From Streptomyces sp. NBC_00510 (GTDB lineage Bacteria; Actinomycetota; Actinomycetes; Streptomycetales; Streptomycetaceae): a DNA stretch of 64,000 bases. The stretch spans positions 8,914,001 to 8,978,000 of the forward strand of contig CP107851.1 in the NCBI GenBank assembly GCA_036013505.1, read 5' to 3'. Each line of letters starts with the position of its first letter. Within the stretch, counting starts at the first letter, position 1. The translations under genes and the position numbers were made by a program. Under the pieces are notes generated by a model. It worked only from the letters and a program-made list of their open reading frames with translations. It was not told where the DNA came from and made no database searches. Positions 8,016-16,153 of the stretch are shown piece by piece.

Positions 8016-8594
8016 CTACGGCCGGTGGCTCGACGTGCCCTCCTGTGCGGACGCCGGCGCCTTGAAGAAGAAGGTCGTCGGCCGCAGCACTCCCGCCGGG
8101 TTCGCGGCGTGGGCGGGGACGGTGCCGTACGGGGTCCAGCCGGCGCTGCGGTAGAGCTGTTCTGCGGGGCTGTCGGTCTCGGTGTCGAGCAGCAGGAGGG
8201 CCGCGCCCGCGGCCGCCGCGGCGCGTTCGGCGACGGTGAGGAGGGCGCGGCCGAGGCCGTGGCCGCGGGCGCGGCGGTGGACGATGAGCTTGAGGACCTC
8301 GGCGCGGTGGCGGCCGTTGGGCTTGCCCTCGTGGGCGAGGCTGACGGTACCGGTGACGCCCGCGGTGTCGCGGGCGGCCCAGACGGTGAGACCGCCGTCC
8401 GCGACGGCGTGGGCGCGGTTGCGCCACCAGGCGGCCGCCTCGGCGTGGGTGAAGGGGGTCACGAAGCCGAGGGACGCGCCGCCCTCGACGGCGTCCACGA
8501 GGAGGGCGGCGAGGTCGTCGGCGGAGTCCAGCAGGGCTTCGGCGGAGAGCGGGGCGATGGCGTGCACGGGGGCGGGGGTGCGGGTGTCCTTCAT
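8016..8594 (-). CDS. GNAT-family N-acetyltransferase
   Basis: 192 residues from the ATG at 8594, which overlaps the stop of the upstream regulator by four bases (ATGA). The acetyl-CoA loop is visible as VHRRARGHGLGRALLTVAE near residue 115, followed by LLLLDTETDSPAEQLYRSAGW, the typical GNAT strand-helix ending. Overlap with the XRE-cupin regulator gene means the two are translated together; such regulator-acetyltransferase pairs are common in Streptomyces and the regulator probably controls its own acetyltransferase partner. The substrate is unknown. Confidence 0.85.
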   Translation of the reverse strand: MKDTRTPAPVHAIAPLSAEALLDSADDLAALLVDAVEGGASLGFVTPFTHAEAAAWWRNRAHAVADGGLTVWAARDTAGVTGTVSLAHEGKPNGRHRAEVLKLIVHRRARGHGLGRALLTVAERAAAAAGAALLLLDTETDSPAEQLYRSAGWTPYGTVPAHAANPAGVLRPTTFFFKAPASAQEGTSSHRP

Positions 8595-9169
8595 GGCAGT
8601 ACGACCACGACGGCGTAGCGGGCGGGGTCCGGGCCGGGGCAGCGGAAGCGGGAGGTGCCCCACAGGCGGTAGCGGAGGCAGTCGCCGGGGGCGAGGTGGT
8701 GTGAGCGGTCCTGGACGGTGACCTCGAGGGCGCCCTCGCGCAGCCATACGTGGTGTTCGAGCCCTGCCACGGGTGGGCCTTCGTAGGCGATGTCCGCGCC
8801 GGGGCGCAGCACCCCCTCGATGATCTCGGCGCGCAGTCCGGGGTGCGGGGGTGAGACGGAGCGGCGCTCGAAGCCGGACGGGGTGTCGGTCCAGACGCGC
8901 TGGTCGGCGGCGCGTACGAGCTGCGCGGGCTCGCCGCCGCTCTCGACCTCGGCGAGCAGCCGGGACATGGTGCGTCCGTACGCGGTGCACAGGCGCCCGA
9001 GGAGGGCGGCCGTGGGGCTGATCTCGGCGCGTTCGAGGCGGGAGAGCGTCGAGCGGCTGATGCCGGTGCGCGTCGCGAGGTCGTCGAGGGACCAGCCGCG
9101 CTCGTCGCGCAGCTCGGCGAGACGCGCGGCGAGGCGGGTTTCGACGGACGTGGGGGCGGGTTCTCTCAC
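8591..9169 (-). CDS. XRE-type regulator with C-terminal cupin domain
   Basis: 192 residues from the GTG at 9169 (an ATG twelve codons upstream is possible). Residues about 10-65 form a Cro/C1 helix-turn-helix (WSLDDLATRTGISRSTLSRLE). Residues about 105-190 are a small cupin barrel that would bind the effector. The gene overlaps the downstream acetyltransferase by four bases. A direct repeat of the form ATCCGxGACxGG straddles the region just upstream of the start and may be the binding site for this protein. Related XRE-cupin proteins repress small-molecule catabolic or transport genes. Confidence 0.82.
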   Translation of the reverse strand: MREPAPTSVETRLAARLAELRDERGWSLDDLATRTGISRSTLSRLERAEISPTAALLGRLCTAYGRTMSRLLAEVESGGEPAQLVRAADQRVWTDTPSGFERRSVSPPHPGLRAEIIEGVLRPGADIAYEGPPVAGLEHHVWLREGALEVTVQDRSHHLAPGDCLRYRLWGTSRFRCPGPDPARYAVVVVLP

Positions 9170-9200
9170 ATCCGGGACGGTATCCCAGATCCGAGACAGG
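9170..9200. promoter_or_regulatory. Direct repeat, possible autoregulatory operator
   Basis: ATCCGGGACGG (9170-9180) and ATCCGAGACAGG (9189-9200) recur with a 19-base period directly in front of the XRE-cupin start. Two turns of helix apart, they could bind one regulator dimer. Confidence 0.4.
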
Positions 9201-9228
9201 GCCAAGGGGGTGGATGGGCCCCGCGCCT

Positions 9229-9278
9229 TTGACGCACCCCGACCGGTCGCCTATCTTGTAGTAGACCGATCGTCTACT
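9229..9278 (+). promoter_or_regulatory. Sigma-70-like promoter overlapped by a TetR-type palindrome
   Basis: TTGACG (9229-9234) and TATCTT (9252-9257) are separated by exactly 17 bases. Directly after the -10 box lies the inverted repeat AGTAGAC-N5-GTCTACT (9260-9278), which would cover the transcription start. The arrangement is that of a repressor operator for the SDR gene starting at 9313. Confidence 0.75.
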
Positions 9279-9312
9279 TCGTCTCCATCACCTCCCTCGG
9301 AGCAGGAACACC

Positions 9313-10167
9313 ATGAGCGTTCAGGGCCAGAGCAAGACGTTTCTGATCACCGGTGTCAGCGGCGGCCTCGGCCGCGCCTTCGCCCAGGAAGCGCTCACCG
9401 TCGGTCACCGGGTCGTCGGCACGGTCCGCGCACCGGAGCGGATCGCCGAGTTCGAGGCCCTGGCCCCGGGTCGTGCCATCGCCAGACTGCTGGACGTGAC
9501 GGACGAACAGGCCGTCGTCCCCCTCGTCGACGAGGTGGAACGGAACATCGGCCCCGTCGACGTGCTGATCAGCAACGCCGGCTACGGCCTCGAGGGCACC
9601 GTCGAGGAGTCGACGATGGCGGACCTCCGCCGGCAGTTCGAGGTCAACGTCTTCGGCAGCGTCGCCGTCATCAAGGCGGTCCTGCCCCACATGCGCCGGC
9701 GCCGCGGCGGGCACATCGTGACGCTCTCGTCCATGGCCGGCCTCACCGCCCTCCCCGGAGTCGCGTTCTACGGCGCGAGCAAGTTCGCCATGGAGGGCAT
9801 CGCCGCGTCCCTGGCCCAGGAGGTCGCCGGCTTCGGCATCCACGTCACCTCCCTCGCGCTCGGCTCGTTCCGCACCGACTGGGCGGGCCGCTCGATGACC
9901 CGCGTTCCGCGCAGCATCCCCGACTACGACACGCTGTTCGACCCCATCAGGTCCGCCCGGCAGGCCAAGAGCGGCAACCAGGCCGGTGATCCGGCCCGTG
10001 CCGCCCGGGCGCTGCTGCGGGTCCTGGATGCCGACAACCCCCCGGTCCACCTCGTCCTCGGCACGGACGCTCTGCGTCTGGTCGAAGAGGGGCAGCGGCT
10101 GCTCCGCGAGGACCTCGCCGCCTGGGCCGACCTCACGGCATCCACCGATTTCCCCGCCGACCGGTGA
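9313..10167 (+). CDS. Short-chain dehydrogenase/reductase, repressor-controlled
   Basis: 284 residues. The NAD(P) motif TGVSGGLG is at residue 14, NAG at about residue 92, and the catalytic YGASK at about 156; the serine is in the preceding LSSMAG. It belongs to the classical SDR family. It is the first gene after a strong palindromic operator, and the DsbA-like gene follows 67 bases later on the same strand. The operator style (palindrome on the start site, AGTAGAC arms) is typical of TetR-regulated oxidoreductases induced by xenobiotics, but no tetR gene adjoins it. Confidence 0.85.
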   Translation: MSVQGQSKTFLITGVSGGLGRAFAQEALTVGHRVVGTVRAPERIAEFEALAPGRAIARLLDVTDEQAVVPLVDEVERNIGPVDVLISNAGYGLEGTVEESTMADLRRQFEVNVFGSVAVIKAVLPHMRRRRGGHIVTLSSMAGLTALPGVAFYGASKFAMEGIAASLAQEVAGFGIHVTSLALGSFRTDWAGRSMTRVPRSIPDYDTLFDPIRSARQAKSGNQAGDPARAARALLRVLDADNPPVHLVLGTDALRLVEEGQRLLREDLAAWADLTASTDFPADR

Positions 10168-10234
10168 ACAAGGCGAGCCCGACGTCTCCCTGGCCCCTCC
10201 GCCAGGGTTCCTGCGACCGAGTTTGGACCCTCCC

Positions 10235-10873
10235 GTGAACGAATCCCGCCCCCGTACGGCCGTCGACTTTTGGCTTGACCCCGTGTGTCCCTGGACCTGG
10301 CTGACCTCGCGCTGGATGCTCGAGGTCGAGAGGATCCGGCCGGTCGACGTCACTTGGCGCGTGATGAGCCTGGCCGTGCTCAACGAGGACCGTCTCGACC
10401 AACTGCCGGAGCGCATACGCGAACTGATGGGCCTGGCATGGGCGCCGGTCCGGGTCCTGACCGCGGCCTCGCAGGCCTACGGACCCGAGGTGACGGGGCC
10501 CTTGTACACCGCCATGGGCACCCGCTTCCACCTGCACCAGCAGCCCCGGACCAAGCCGACGATCGCGGCCGCGCTGCGCGACGTCGGCTTGCCCGAGAGC
10601 CTCGCGGACGCCGGCGACACCGACACCTTCGACGCCTTGGTGCGCGCCTCCCACCAGGAAGCCGTCGACCTGGTCGGCGAGGACGTCGGCAGCCCCGTCG
10701 TCGCCCTGCCCGGTCAGGACGCCGGCAGGGCCGCGTTCTTCGGCCCGGTGGTCAGCCCCGCCCCGAAGGGCGAGGAGGCAGGGCGCCTCTGGGACGCCGC
10801 GATCGTCCTCGCCTCCATGCCGGACTTCTACGAGATGAAGCGCACCCGCACCGCCGGTCCCGTCTTCGACTGA
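10235..10873 (+). CDS. DsbA-like protein of the mycothiol-dependent nitroreductase (Rv2466c) type, monothiol
   Basis: 212 residues from the GTG at 10235. The thioredoxin-like fold begins FWLDPVCPWTW near residue 12, where the active-site motif is CPWT rather than the CPWC of Rv2466c, so a single thiol is available. The rest matches the DsbA/2-hydroxychromene isomerase superfamily, including the cis-proline region GSPVVALPG near residue 150. Actinobacterial relatives use mycothiol to reduce nitro compounds. Its position downstream of a repressible SDR suggests joint detoxification. Function by homology only; the missing resolving cysteine means mycothiol or another thiol must complete the cycle, if it is redox-active at all. 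Confidence 0.75.
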   Translation: MNESRPRTAVDFWLDPVCPWTWLTSRWMLEVERIRPVDVTWRVMSLAVLNEDRLDQLPERIRELMGLAWAPVRVLTAASQAYGPEVTGPLYTAMGTRFHLHQQPRTKPTIAAALRDVGLPESLADAGDTDTFDALVRASHQEAVDLVGEDVGSPVVALPGQDAGRAAFFGPVVSPAPKGEEAGRLWDAAIVLASMPDFYEMKRTRTAGPVFD

Positions 10874-11106
10874 GGCGCGGCGACTGCGGGCGACAGCGGC
10901 GACGGCGGTGGCGGTGGCGGCCAGGGGCCCGCCGCTGCCCCCCGGGCACGTGGGTCCCCCGGGCCCGGTTTCCCCGAGGCCGTCGCGGGCCGTTCGCCTA
11001 CGCGGTGTAGCGTCGCCGGCGGGGTCGAGGCCGGATGTATCGCCGAGGCCTGCACGTTGTTCCACGGGGACCACCGACCCGCAGTCATGGAAGAGGTACG
11101 CACCGC

Positions 11107-12144
11107 ATGACCACCGAACCGTTGCGCATCGGCGTGCTCGGCGCCGCCCGCATCGCCGGGACCGCCATCGCCGCCCCCGCCCGCACGACCGGTCACCGGC
11201 TGGTCGCCATGGCCGCCCGCGACCGCTCCCGGGCGGCGGACTTCGCCGCCGAGCACGGCGTCGAGCGCGTGCTGGACTCGTACGCCGACGTCATCGCCGA
11301 CCCCGAGGTCGAGGCCGTCTACAACCCGCTCGCCAACGGTCTCCACGGCCCCTGGAACCTGGCCGCCATCGCGGCGGGCAAGCACGTCCTCAGCGAGAAG
11401 CCCTCCGCGAGCAACCTCGAGGAGGCCGTCGAGGTGCGCGACGCGGCCGCCAAGGCGGGCGTGGTCGTCATGGAGGCGTTCCACTACCTCTACCACCCGG
11501 TCACCCGGCGCCTGCACGAGCTGCTGGAGTCCGGTGAGCTCGGCGAGCTGCGGCACGTGGAGGCCGTGGTCAACATCCCCGCGCCCGCGGACGAGGACCC
11601 CCGCTGGTCGCTGCCGCTGGCCGGCGGCGCCGTGATGGACCTGGGCTGCTACTCCCTGCACGCGGCGGGGTCCCTGGCCCCGTGGGCCGGCGGCGCCCCG
11701 CGCCTGGTGGCCGCGCGCGGCGGGGAGCGCGCCAAGGCGCCGGGTGTCGACGAATGGCTGGACGCCGACCTGGAGTACCCCGGCGGCGCCACCGCCTCGG
11801 CCCGCTGCCACATGGACGCCGAGGCGCTGGAGATGAGCTGGCGCATCGTCGGCAGCCGCGGCGAGGCCACCGCGCCGTGCTTCGTGCTGCCGCACCAGGA
11901 CGACCGGGTCGTGGTCCGTACGCCGGACGGCGAGCGGGTCGAGGAGCTGGGCAGGCGCCTGTCGTACACCTACCAGCTGGAGGCGTTCGCGGCGACCCTG
12001 CGCGACGGCGCCCCGCTGCCCACGGACGCCGACGACGCCGTGGAGTCGATGCGCATGATCGACGCCTGCTACCGCGCCGCGGGCTTCGAGCCGCGCCCGC
12101 GTTCCGCCGCCGTCACGCCACCAGCGGCCGGGTCGTCGGCGTGA
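11107..12144 (+). CDS. Gfo/Idh/MocA-family oxidoreductase
   Basis: 345 residues from the ATG at 11107. The N-terminal Rossmann fold starts RIGVLGAARIAGTAI, and the EKP motif typical of the family is SEKPSASN near residue 98. The C-terminal alpha/beta domain carries MDLGCYSLHAA. Such enzymes oxidise or reduce sugars, inositols or related diols with NAD(P). The gene stands alone with a weak ribosome binding site (GAAGAGG about ten bases upstream). Its last 32 bases overlap the 3' end of the convergent gltD gene, which is unusual and means both transcripts share sequence. Confidence 0.88.
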   Translation: MTTEPLRIGVLGAARIAGTAIAAPARTTGHRLVAMAARDRSRAADFAAEHGVERVLDSYADVIADPEVEAVYNPLANGLHGPWNLAAIAAGKHVLSEKPSASNLEEAVEVRDAAAKAGVVVMEAFHYLYHPVTRRLHELLESGELGELRHVEAVVNIPAPADEDPRWSLPLAGGAVMDLGCYSLHAAGSLAPWAGGAPRLVAARGGERAKAPGVDEWLDADLEYPGGATASARCHMDAEALEMSWRIVGSRGEATAPCFVLPHQDDRVVVRTPDGERVEELGRRLSYTYQLEAFAATLRDGAPLPTDADDAVESMRMIDACYRAAGFEPRPRSAAVTPPAAGSSA

Positions 12145-13639
12145 TCGGTGCCAGCAGGCACGTGCTGCCGGTGAGCCACCGGTCGACCGCCGCCGCGGCC
12201 GACCGGCCCTCGGCGATCGCCCAGACGATCAGCGACTGACCGCGGCCCGCGTCGCCCGCGACGAAGACCTTCTCCACCCCGGTGGCGAAGCAGGCGTCGC
12301 GGACGACGTGGCCGCGCCGGTCGAGTTCCAGGCCGAGCTGGTTCACCAGCCCGCAGTCGCGTTCGGCCCCCGAGAACCCCAGCGCCAGCAGCACCAGCTG
12401 GGCGGGGATGACGCGCTCGGTGCCGTGCTGCGGGCGGCGGTGCCGCGGCTCCACCCCGACCAGGTGCAGCGACCGTACGTGCCCTTCGTCGTCGCCCTCG
12501 AAGCGGAAGGTCGAGGCGGAGAACACCCGGATGTCGCCCTCCGGGCCGGGCAGCGGCACACCGCCGTGCTCCGCCGGGTCCCAGACGCCGCGCCGGGCCA
12601 GTTCACGCGCCTCCTCGTGGGCGGGGGAGACCCGGTAGACGTGCGGGTACACCGGCCACGGCTCCTGCTCGGGGCGGTACTCGCCCGGCAGGGGGTTGAT
12701 GTCGAGCTGCACGACGGAGGCCGCGTGCTGCCGGAGCACGGTGCCCAGGCAGTCGGCGCCGGTGTCGCCGCCGCCGACGATGACGACGTCCTTGCCCTCG
12801 GCGCTGACCGGTGACTCGGTCAGGTCGCCCTCCTGCACGCGGTTCGCCAGCGGCAGGTACTCCATCGCCTGGTGGATGCCCGCCAGTTCCCGTCCGGGCA
12901 CCGGCAGCTCGCGCCATGCCGTTGCGCCCACCGCCAGGAGCACCGCGTCGTGCTCGGCGACGACCCGTTCCGCGTCGAGGTCGGCACCCACTTCGACCTC
13001 GGTGCGGAAGAGGGTGCCCTCGGCGCGCATCTGCGCCAGGCGCCGGTCCAGATGGTGCTTCTCCATCTTGAACTCCGGTATGCCGTAGCGCAGGAGGCCG
13101 CCGAGCCGGTCCGCCCGTTCGTAGACCGTCACCGTGTGGCCGACCCGGGTGAGCTGCTGGGCAGCGGCGAGTCCGGCGGGCCCCGAGCCGACCACCGCGA
13201 CGGTGAGGCCGGAGTGCCGCTCGGGGGGACGGGGGAGGGCGAGGCCGTCCTCCCACGCGCGATCGGCGATGGCGACCTCGACGTTCTTGATCGTGACGGG
13301 GTCGGCGTTGATGGTCAGGACGCAGGCGCTCTCGCAGGGCGCCGGGCACAGCCGACCGGTGAACTCGGGGAAGTTGTTGGTGGCGTGCAGCCGTTCCGCG
13401 GCGGCGGCCCAGTCCTCGCGGTACACCAGGTCGTTCCAGTCGGGGATCATGTTCCCCAGCGGGCAGGCGTCGTGGCAGAACGGGATGCCGCAGTCCATGC
13501 AGCGGCCGGCCTGCGCGGAGATGATCGGCAGCAGGCCCTGGCCGGTGTAGACCTCCTGCCAGTCCTCGACGCGCTCGCAGACGGGGCGCCGCGCGGGGGT
13601 GCGGCGAGGGGTGGTGAGAAAGCCCTTGGGATCGGCCAT
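12113..13639 (-). CDS. gltD: Glutamate synthase small subunit
   Basis: 508 residues from the ATG at 13639. The N-terminus carries the two cysteine clusters that hold [4Fe-4S] centres (GRCMDCGIPFCHDACP near residue 47 and GRLCPAPCESAC near residue 95). FAD binding follows at VVGSGPAGLAAA near residue 150, and the NADP site at VIVGGGDTGAD near residue 290. The beta subunit of NADPH-GOGAT passes electrons from NADPH to the large subunit GltB for glutamate synthesis from glutamine and 2-oxoglutarate. gltB is normally adjacent but is absent here on both sides, so this is an orphan gltD or the paralogue used by another partner. Confidence 0.9.
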   Translation of the reverse strand: MADPKGFLTTPRRTPARRPVCERVEDWQEVYTGQGLLPIISAQAGRCMDCGIPFCHDACPLGNMIPDWNDLVYREDWAAAAERLHATNNFPEFTGRLCPAPCESACVLTINADPVTIKNVEVAIADRAWEDGLALPRPPERHSGLTVAVVGSGPAGLAAAQQLTRVGHTVTVYERADRLGGLLRYGIPEFKMEKHHLDRRLAQMRAEGTLFRTEVEVGADLDAERVVAEHDAVLLAVGATAWRELPVPGRELAGIHQAMEYLPLANRVQEGDLTESPVSAEGKDVVIVGGGDTGADCLGTVLRQHAASVVQLDINPLPGEYRPEQEPWPVYPHVYRVSPAHEEARELARRGVWDPAEHGGVPLPGPEGDIRVFSASTFRFEGDDEGHVRSLHLVGVEPRHRRPQHGTERVIPAQLVLLALGFSGAERDCGLVNQLGLELDRRGHVVRDACFATGVEKVFVAGDAGRGQSLIVWAIAEGRSAAAAVDRWLTGSTCLLAPITPTTRPLVA

Positions 13640-13777
13640 GGCCGCCTCCGGCGCCGCCGTCACGATCATGGGGAGGCACGGTGACCGCGTCCCCCGGCAC
13701 ATGGCACCGTCAGGCCACCATACGTCGGGTTTGTCGGTATTTCGATGGCGCGGCCACCGTGATCTTCCGCCGTGGGA

Positions 13778-15514
13778 TCAGGCCGCGGCCTCCAGCTCCG
13801 CCGAACGCGGGTTGATCAGTACGACGTCGCAGGTCGCGTACCGCATCAGGGCCTGTCCGGCGCCGGCGTCCAGCAGCGCGGACAGCCCGCCGTGGGCGGG
13901 CGCCCCGACGACGATGGCGCGGGCCCCGGTGCGCTCCGCGTGCTCCGCGACCATACGGCCCACCTCCCCGTGGCCGGTGGCGTTCCGCAGCACGTGACCG
14001 ACGGCCGGGATGCCGAGGGCGGCGAGCCGGTCCAGGTGCTTGCGGACGGCGATCCGGGCGGACTCCAGGTCCTCCGCGTCGGCGGCCGCGTCACCCGCGA
14101 CCGCGGCCTCCTCGACGTGGACGACGTGCACCGTACGGCCGTTGATCGTCGCGAGGCGGCCGGCGGCCGCGGTGACCCGCTCGGCGTGCGGGGAACCGTC
14201 CACGGCGGCGACGATGGCGCCGCGGCCGGCGTCGTCGTGCGCGGCGGCCTCGTGCTCGACCGGCACCAGCGAGGGGGCGGCATCGGCCCCGGGGATGGGC
14301 TCCGGGGCGGCGTCGACCTGTTCGGCCTGGACCTTCTCGGCCTCCGTGAGCAGCCCGTGGGCCGTGGAGAGGATCACGATGCCCAGCACGAGCGCCCCGG
14401 CGCCGATGTAGAACGGCACGTGGATCCCGAAGGCCTCGACCAGCTTGCCCGCGGCGAACGGCGCCAGACCGCCGCCGATGAAGCGGACGAAGCCGTACGC
14501 GGCGGAGGCGACGGCGCGGTCGACGGGCGCGACGGTCATGACGGCCTGGGTGGTGACCGTGTTGTTCACGCCGATGAAGACGCCGGCGACGATCACGCAG
14601 ACGATCAGCACGGTCCGGTCGTCGGTCCAGATCGCGATGGCCAGCACGGTGAGGGCGAACAGCGCGAGGTTGGCGTACAGCGTCCGCGCGATGCCCAGCC
14701 GGGCCTGCAGCCGCGGCGCCCCGAAGACGGCGAAGACCGCGACGAGGGCGCCCCAGCCGGTGAAGACCAGGCCGAGCTGGACCGCGCCGAGCCCCATCGG
14801 GAAGGGCGCGTAGCCGAGCACGGTGAAGAAGGCCCAGTTGTAGCAGAGGGCCGTGAGCGACATCGTCAGCAGGCCGCGGTGGCGCAGCGCGCGCAGCGGC
14901 TCGCTCAGCCCGGTCTTGCGGGCCGGCAACGGGATCGGCTCCACGAGGACGACGGTGGCGACCAGCGCGATGGCCATCAGGACGGCGACTCCGTAGAACG
15001 GGCCGCGCCAGCTCACGTTGCCCAGCAGGCCGCCGAGCAGCGGGCCCACCGCGATGCCGACGCCCAGTGCCGTCTCGTAGAGGATGATCGCGCCCACGAA
15101 GCCGCCGCTCGCGGAGGCCACGATCACCGCCAGGGAGGTGGCGATGAACAACGCGTTGCCGATGCCCCAGCCCGCCCGGTAGCCGACGATGCCGCCGATG
15201 CTCCCCGAGGTGCCGGCCAGTGCGGCGAACACCACGATCAGGGCGAGGCCCGCGATCAGCGTCCGCTTGGCGCCGATCCGGCTGGAGACCCAGTTGGTGA
15301 TGAGCATGGCGACCGCGGTCACCACCAGGTAGCTGGTGAACAGCAGCGTCACCTGGCTCGGAGTGGCGTCCAGTTGCTGCGATATCGCGGGCAGGATGGG
15401 GTCGACCAGGCCGATCCCCATGAACGAGACCACACAGGCGAAGGCGACCGCGAACACGGCCTTCGGCTGTTTGAACGGATTCACGGAACGGGACGATTGC
15501 GCATGCGCGGTCAT
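13778..15514 (-). CDS. MFS transporter fused to a C-terminal UspA domain
   Basis: 578 residues from the ATG at 15514 (a TTG at 15550 is the alternative; it overlaps the MarR stop). Residues about 10-405 form a twelve-helix MFS exporter of the DHA1 type, beginning KAVFAVAFACVVSFMGIGLVD. An acidic linker follows, then a universal stress protein domain at about 435-570, with IVAAVDGSPHAERV at its start and the nucleotide-loop motif IVVGAPAHGGLSALLD. Fusions of a drug-type exporter with UspA are known in actinobacteria; the stress domain may gate the pump by ATP or another nucleotide. It is co-transcribed with the MarR gene upstream, so it is probably MarR-repressed. Confidence 0.87.
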   Translation of the reverse strand: MTAHAQSSRSVNPFKQPKAVFAVAFACVVSFMGIGLVDPILPAISQQLDATPSQVTLLFTSYLVVTAVAMLITNWVSSRIGAKRTLIAGLALIVVFAALAGTSGSIGGIVGYRAGWGIGNALFIATSLAVIVASASGGFVGAIILYETALGVGIAVGPLLGGLLGNVSWRGPFYGVAVLMAIALVATVVLVEPIPLPARKTGLSEPLRALRHRGLLTMSLTALCYNWAFFTVLGYAPFPMGLGAVQLGLVFTGWGALVAVFAVFGAPRLQARLGIARTLYANLALFALTVLAIAIWTDDRTVLIVCVIVAGVFIGVNNTVTTQAVMTVAPVDRAVASAAYGFVRFIGGGLAPFAAGKLVEAFGIHVPFYIGAGALVLGIVILSTAHGLLTEAEKVQAEQVDAAPEPIPGADAAPSLVPVEHEAAAHDDAGRGAIVAAVDGSPHAERVTAAAGRLATINGRTVHVVHVEEAAVAGDAAADAEDLESARIAVRKHLDRLAALGIPAVGHVLRNATGHGEVGRMVAEHAERTGARAIVVGAPAHGGLSALLDAGAGQALMRYATCDVVLINPRSAELEAAA

Positions 15515-15546
15515 GAAGGTGCTCCGACGTAGAAACCGATGCCTGA

Positions 15547-16026
15547 TCAACTGCTCCGCTGGGCGAGGCTCGACGAGGCCGGGGGCGGCCCCAGCCGGGT
15601 CAGTGCCTCCACGGCCGGCAGCGCGGCCACCAGGGCCGCCCGCTCGGACGGGCTCAGCTGTTCCAGCAACTCCCCGAGCCGCTCGGCGCGCACGGCGCGA
15701 CGCCGGGCGATGGCCTCCCGGCCGGCGTCGGTGATGTGGACGAGCACCACGCGCCCGTCCGCGGGGTCCGCCGCGCGACCGGCCAGTCCCGCCTCCGCCA
15801 GTCGTGACACGACCTGGGTCATCGCCGGCTGCGTGACGCCCTCCAGGGTCGCCAGCTCGGTCAGCCGGAGCGGGCCGGACTGCTCCAGCGTGGACAGCGT
15901 CGCCACGGTGGTCAGCGACAGCTCGCTCGGCTGGCTGAGCCTGCGCAGCATGCGGTACAGCCGCTCCAGGGCCCGCGCCACGTCGACGGCGTGGCGGTGG
16001 TCCAGGTCGTCGTCGGGAAGATGCAT
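15547..16026 (-). CDS. MarR-family regulator, probable autorepressor
   Basis: 159 residues. The winged helix spans about 40-105: LRLTELATLEGVTQPAMTQVVSRLAEAG is the recognition region and DPADGRVVLVHIT the wing. The gene is first in a two-gene operon with the MFS-UspA exporter. Its start codon lies inside a long inverted repeat, and a TATAAA -10 box ends six bases before the ATG, which implies a leaderless transcript. MarR proteins that sit upstream of exporters usually release DNA when the exported compound binds. Confidence 0.87.
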   Translation of the reverse strand: MHLPDDDLDHRHAVDVARALERLYRMLRRLSQPSELSLTTVATLSTLEQSGPLRLTELATLEGVTQPAMTQVVSRLAEAGLAGRAADPADGRVVLVHITDAGREAIARRRAVRAERLGELLEQLSPSERAALVAALPAVEALTRLGPPPASSSLAQRSS

Positions 16027-16054
16027 AAGGAATTTATATCACTGCCTTATGTAT
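16021..16054 (-). promoter_or_regulatory. MarR operator and leaderless promoter
   Basis: Inverted repeat with ten-base arms, 16021-16030 and 16045-16054 (nine of ten positions match; core CATAAGG/CCTTATG). It encloses a minus-strand TATAAA (16033-16038) and the start codon of the MarR gene. A+T-rich in an otherwise G+C-rich region. Confidence 0.75.
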
Positions 16055-16086
16055 CTGGGGAGGGGGCGGAGGGGGCGGACACGGAA

Positions 16087-16124
16087 GAGGGCCGGGCACG
16101 CCTGTGACGGCGTGCCCGGCCCTC
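16087..16124 (-). terminator. Terminator hairpin after aceE
   Basis: Perfect 16-bp stem (16087-16102 with 16109-16124) and a six-base loop, 30 bases past the aceE stop. Confidence 0.82.
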
Positions 16125-16153
16125 ATGCCCCCGCCCGGGGCGGAGCGGGGAGC

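Noticed and set aside
13772..15532. 586-codon plus-strand frame over the MFS-UspA gene
   Set aside because: Exact antisense shadow of the transporter; the sequence is dominated by Asp/Gly/Arg with no recognisable domain.
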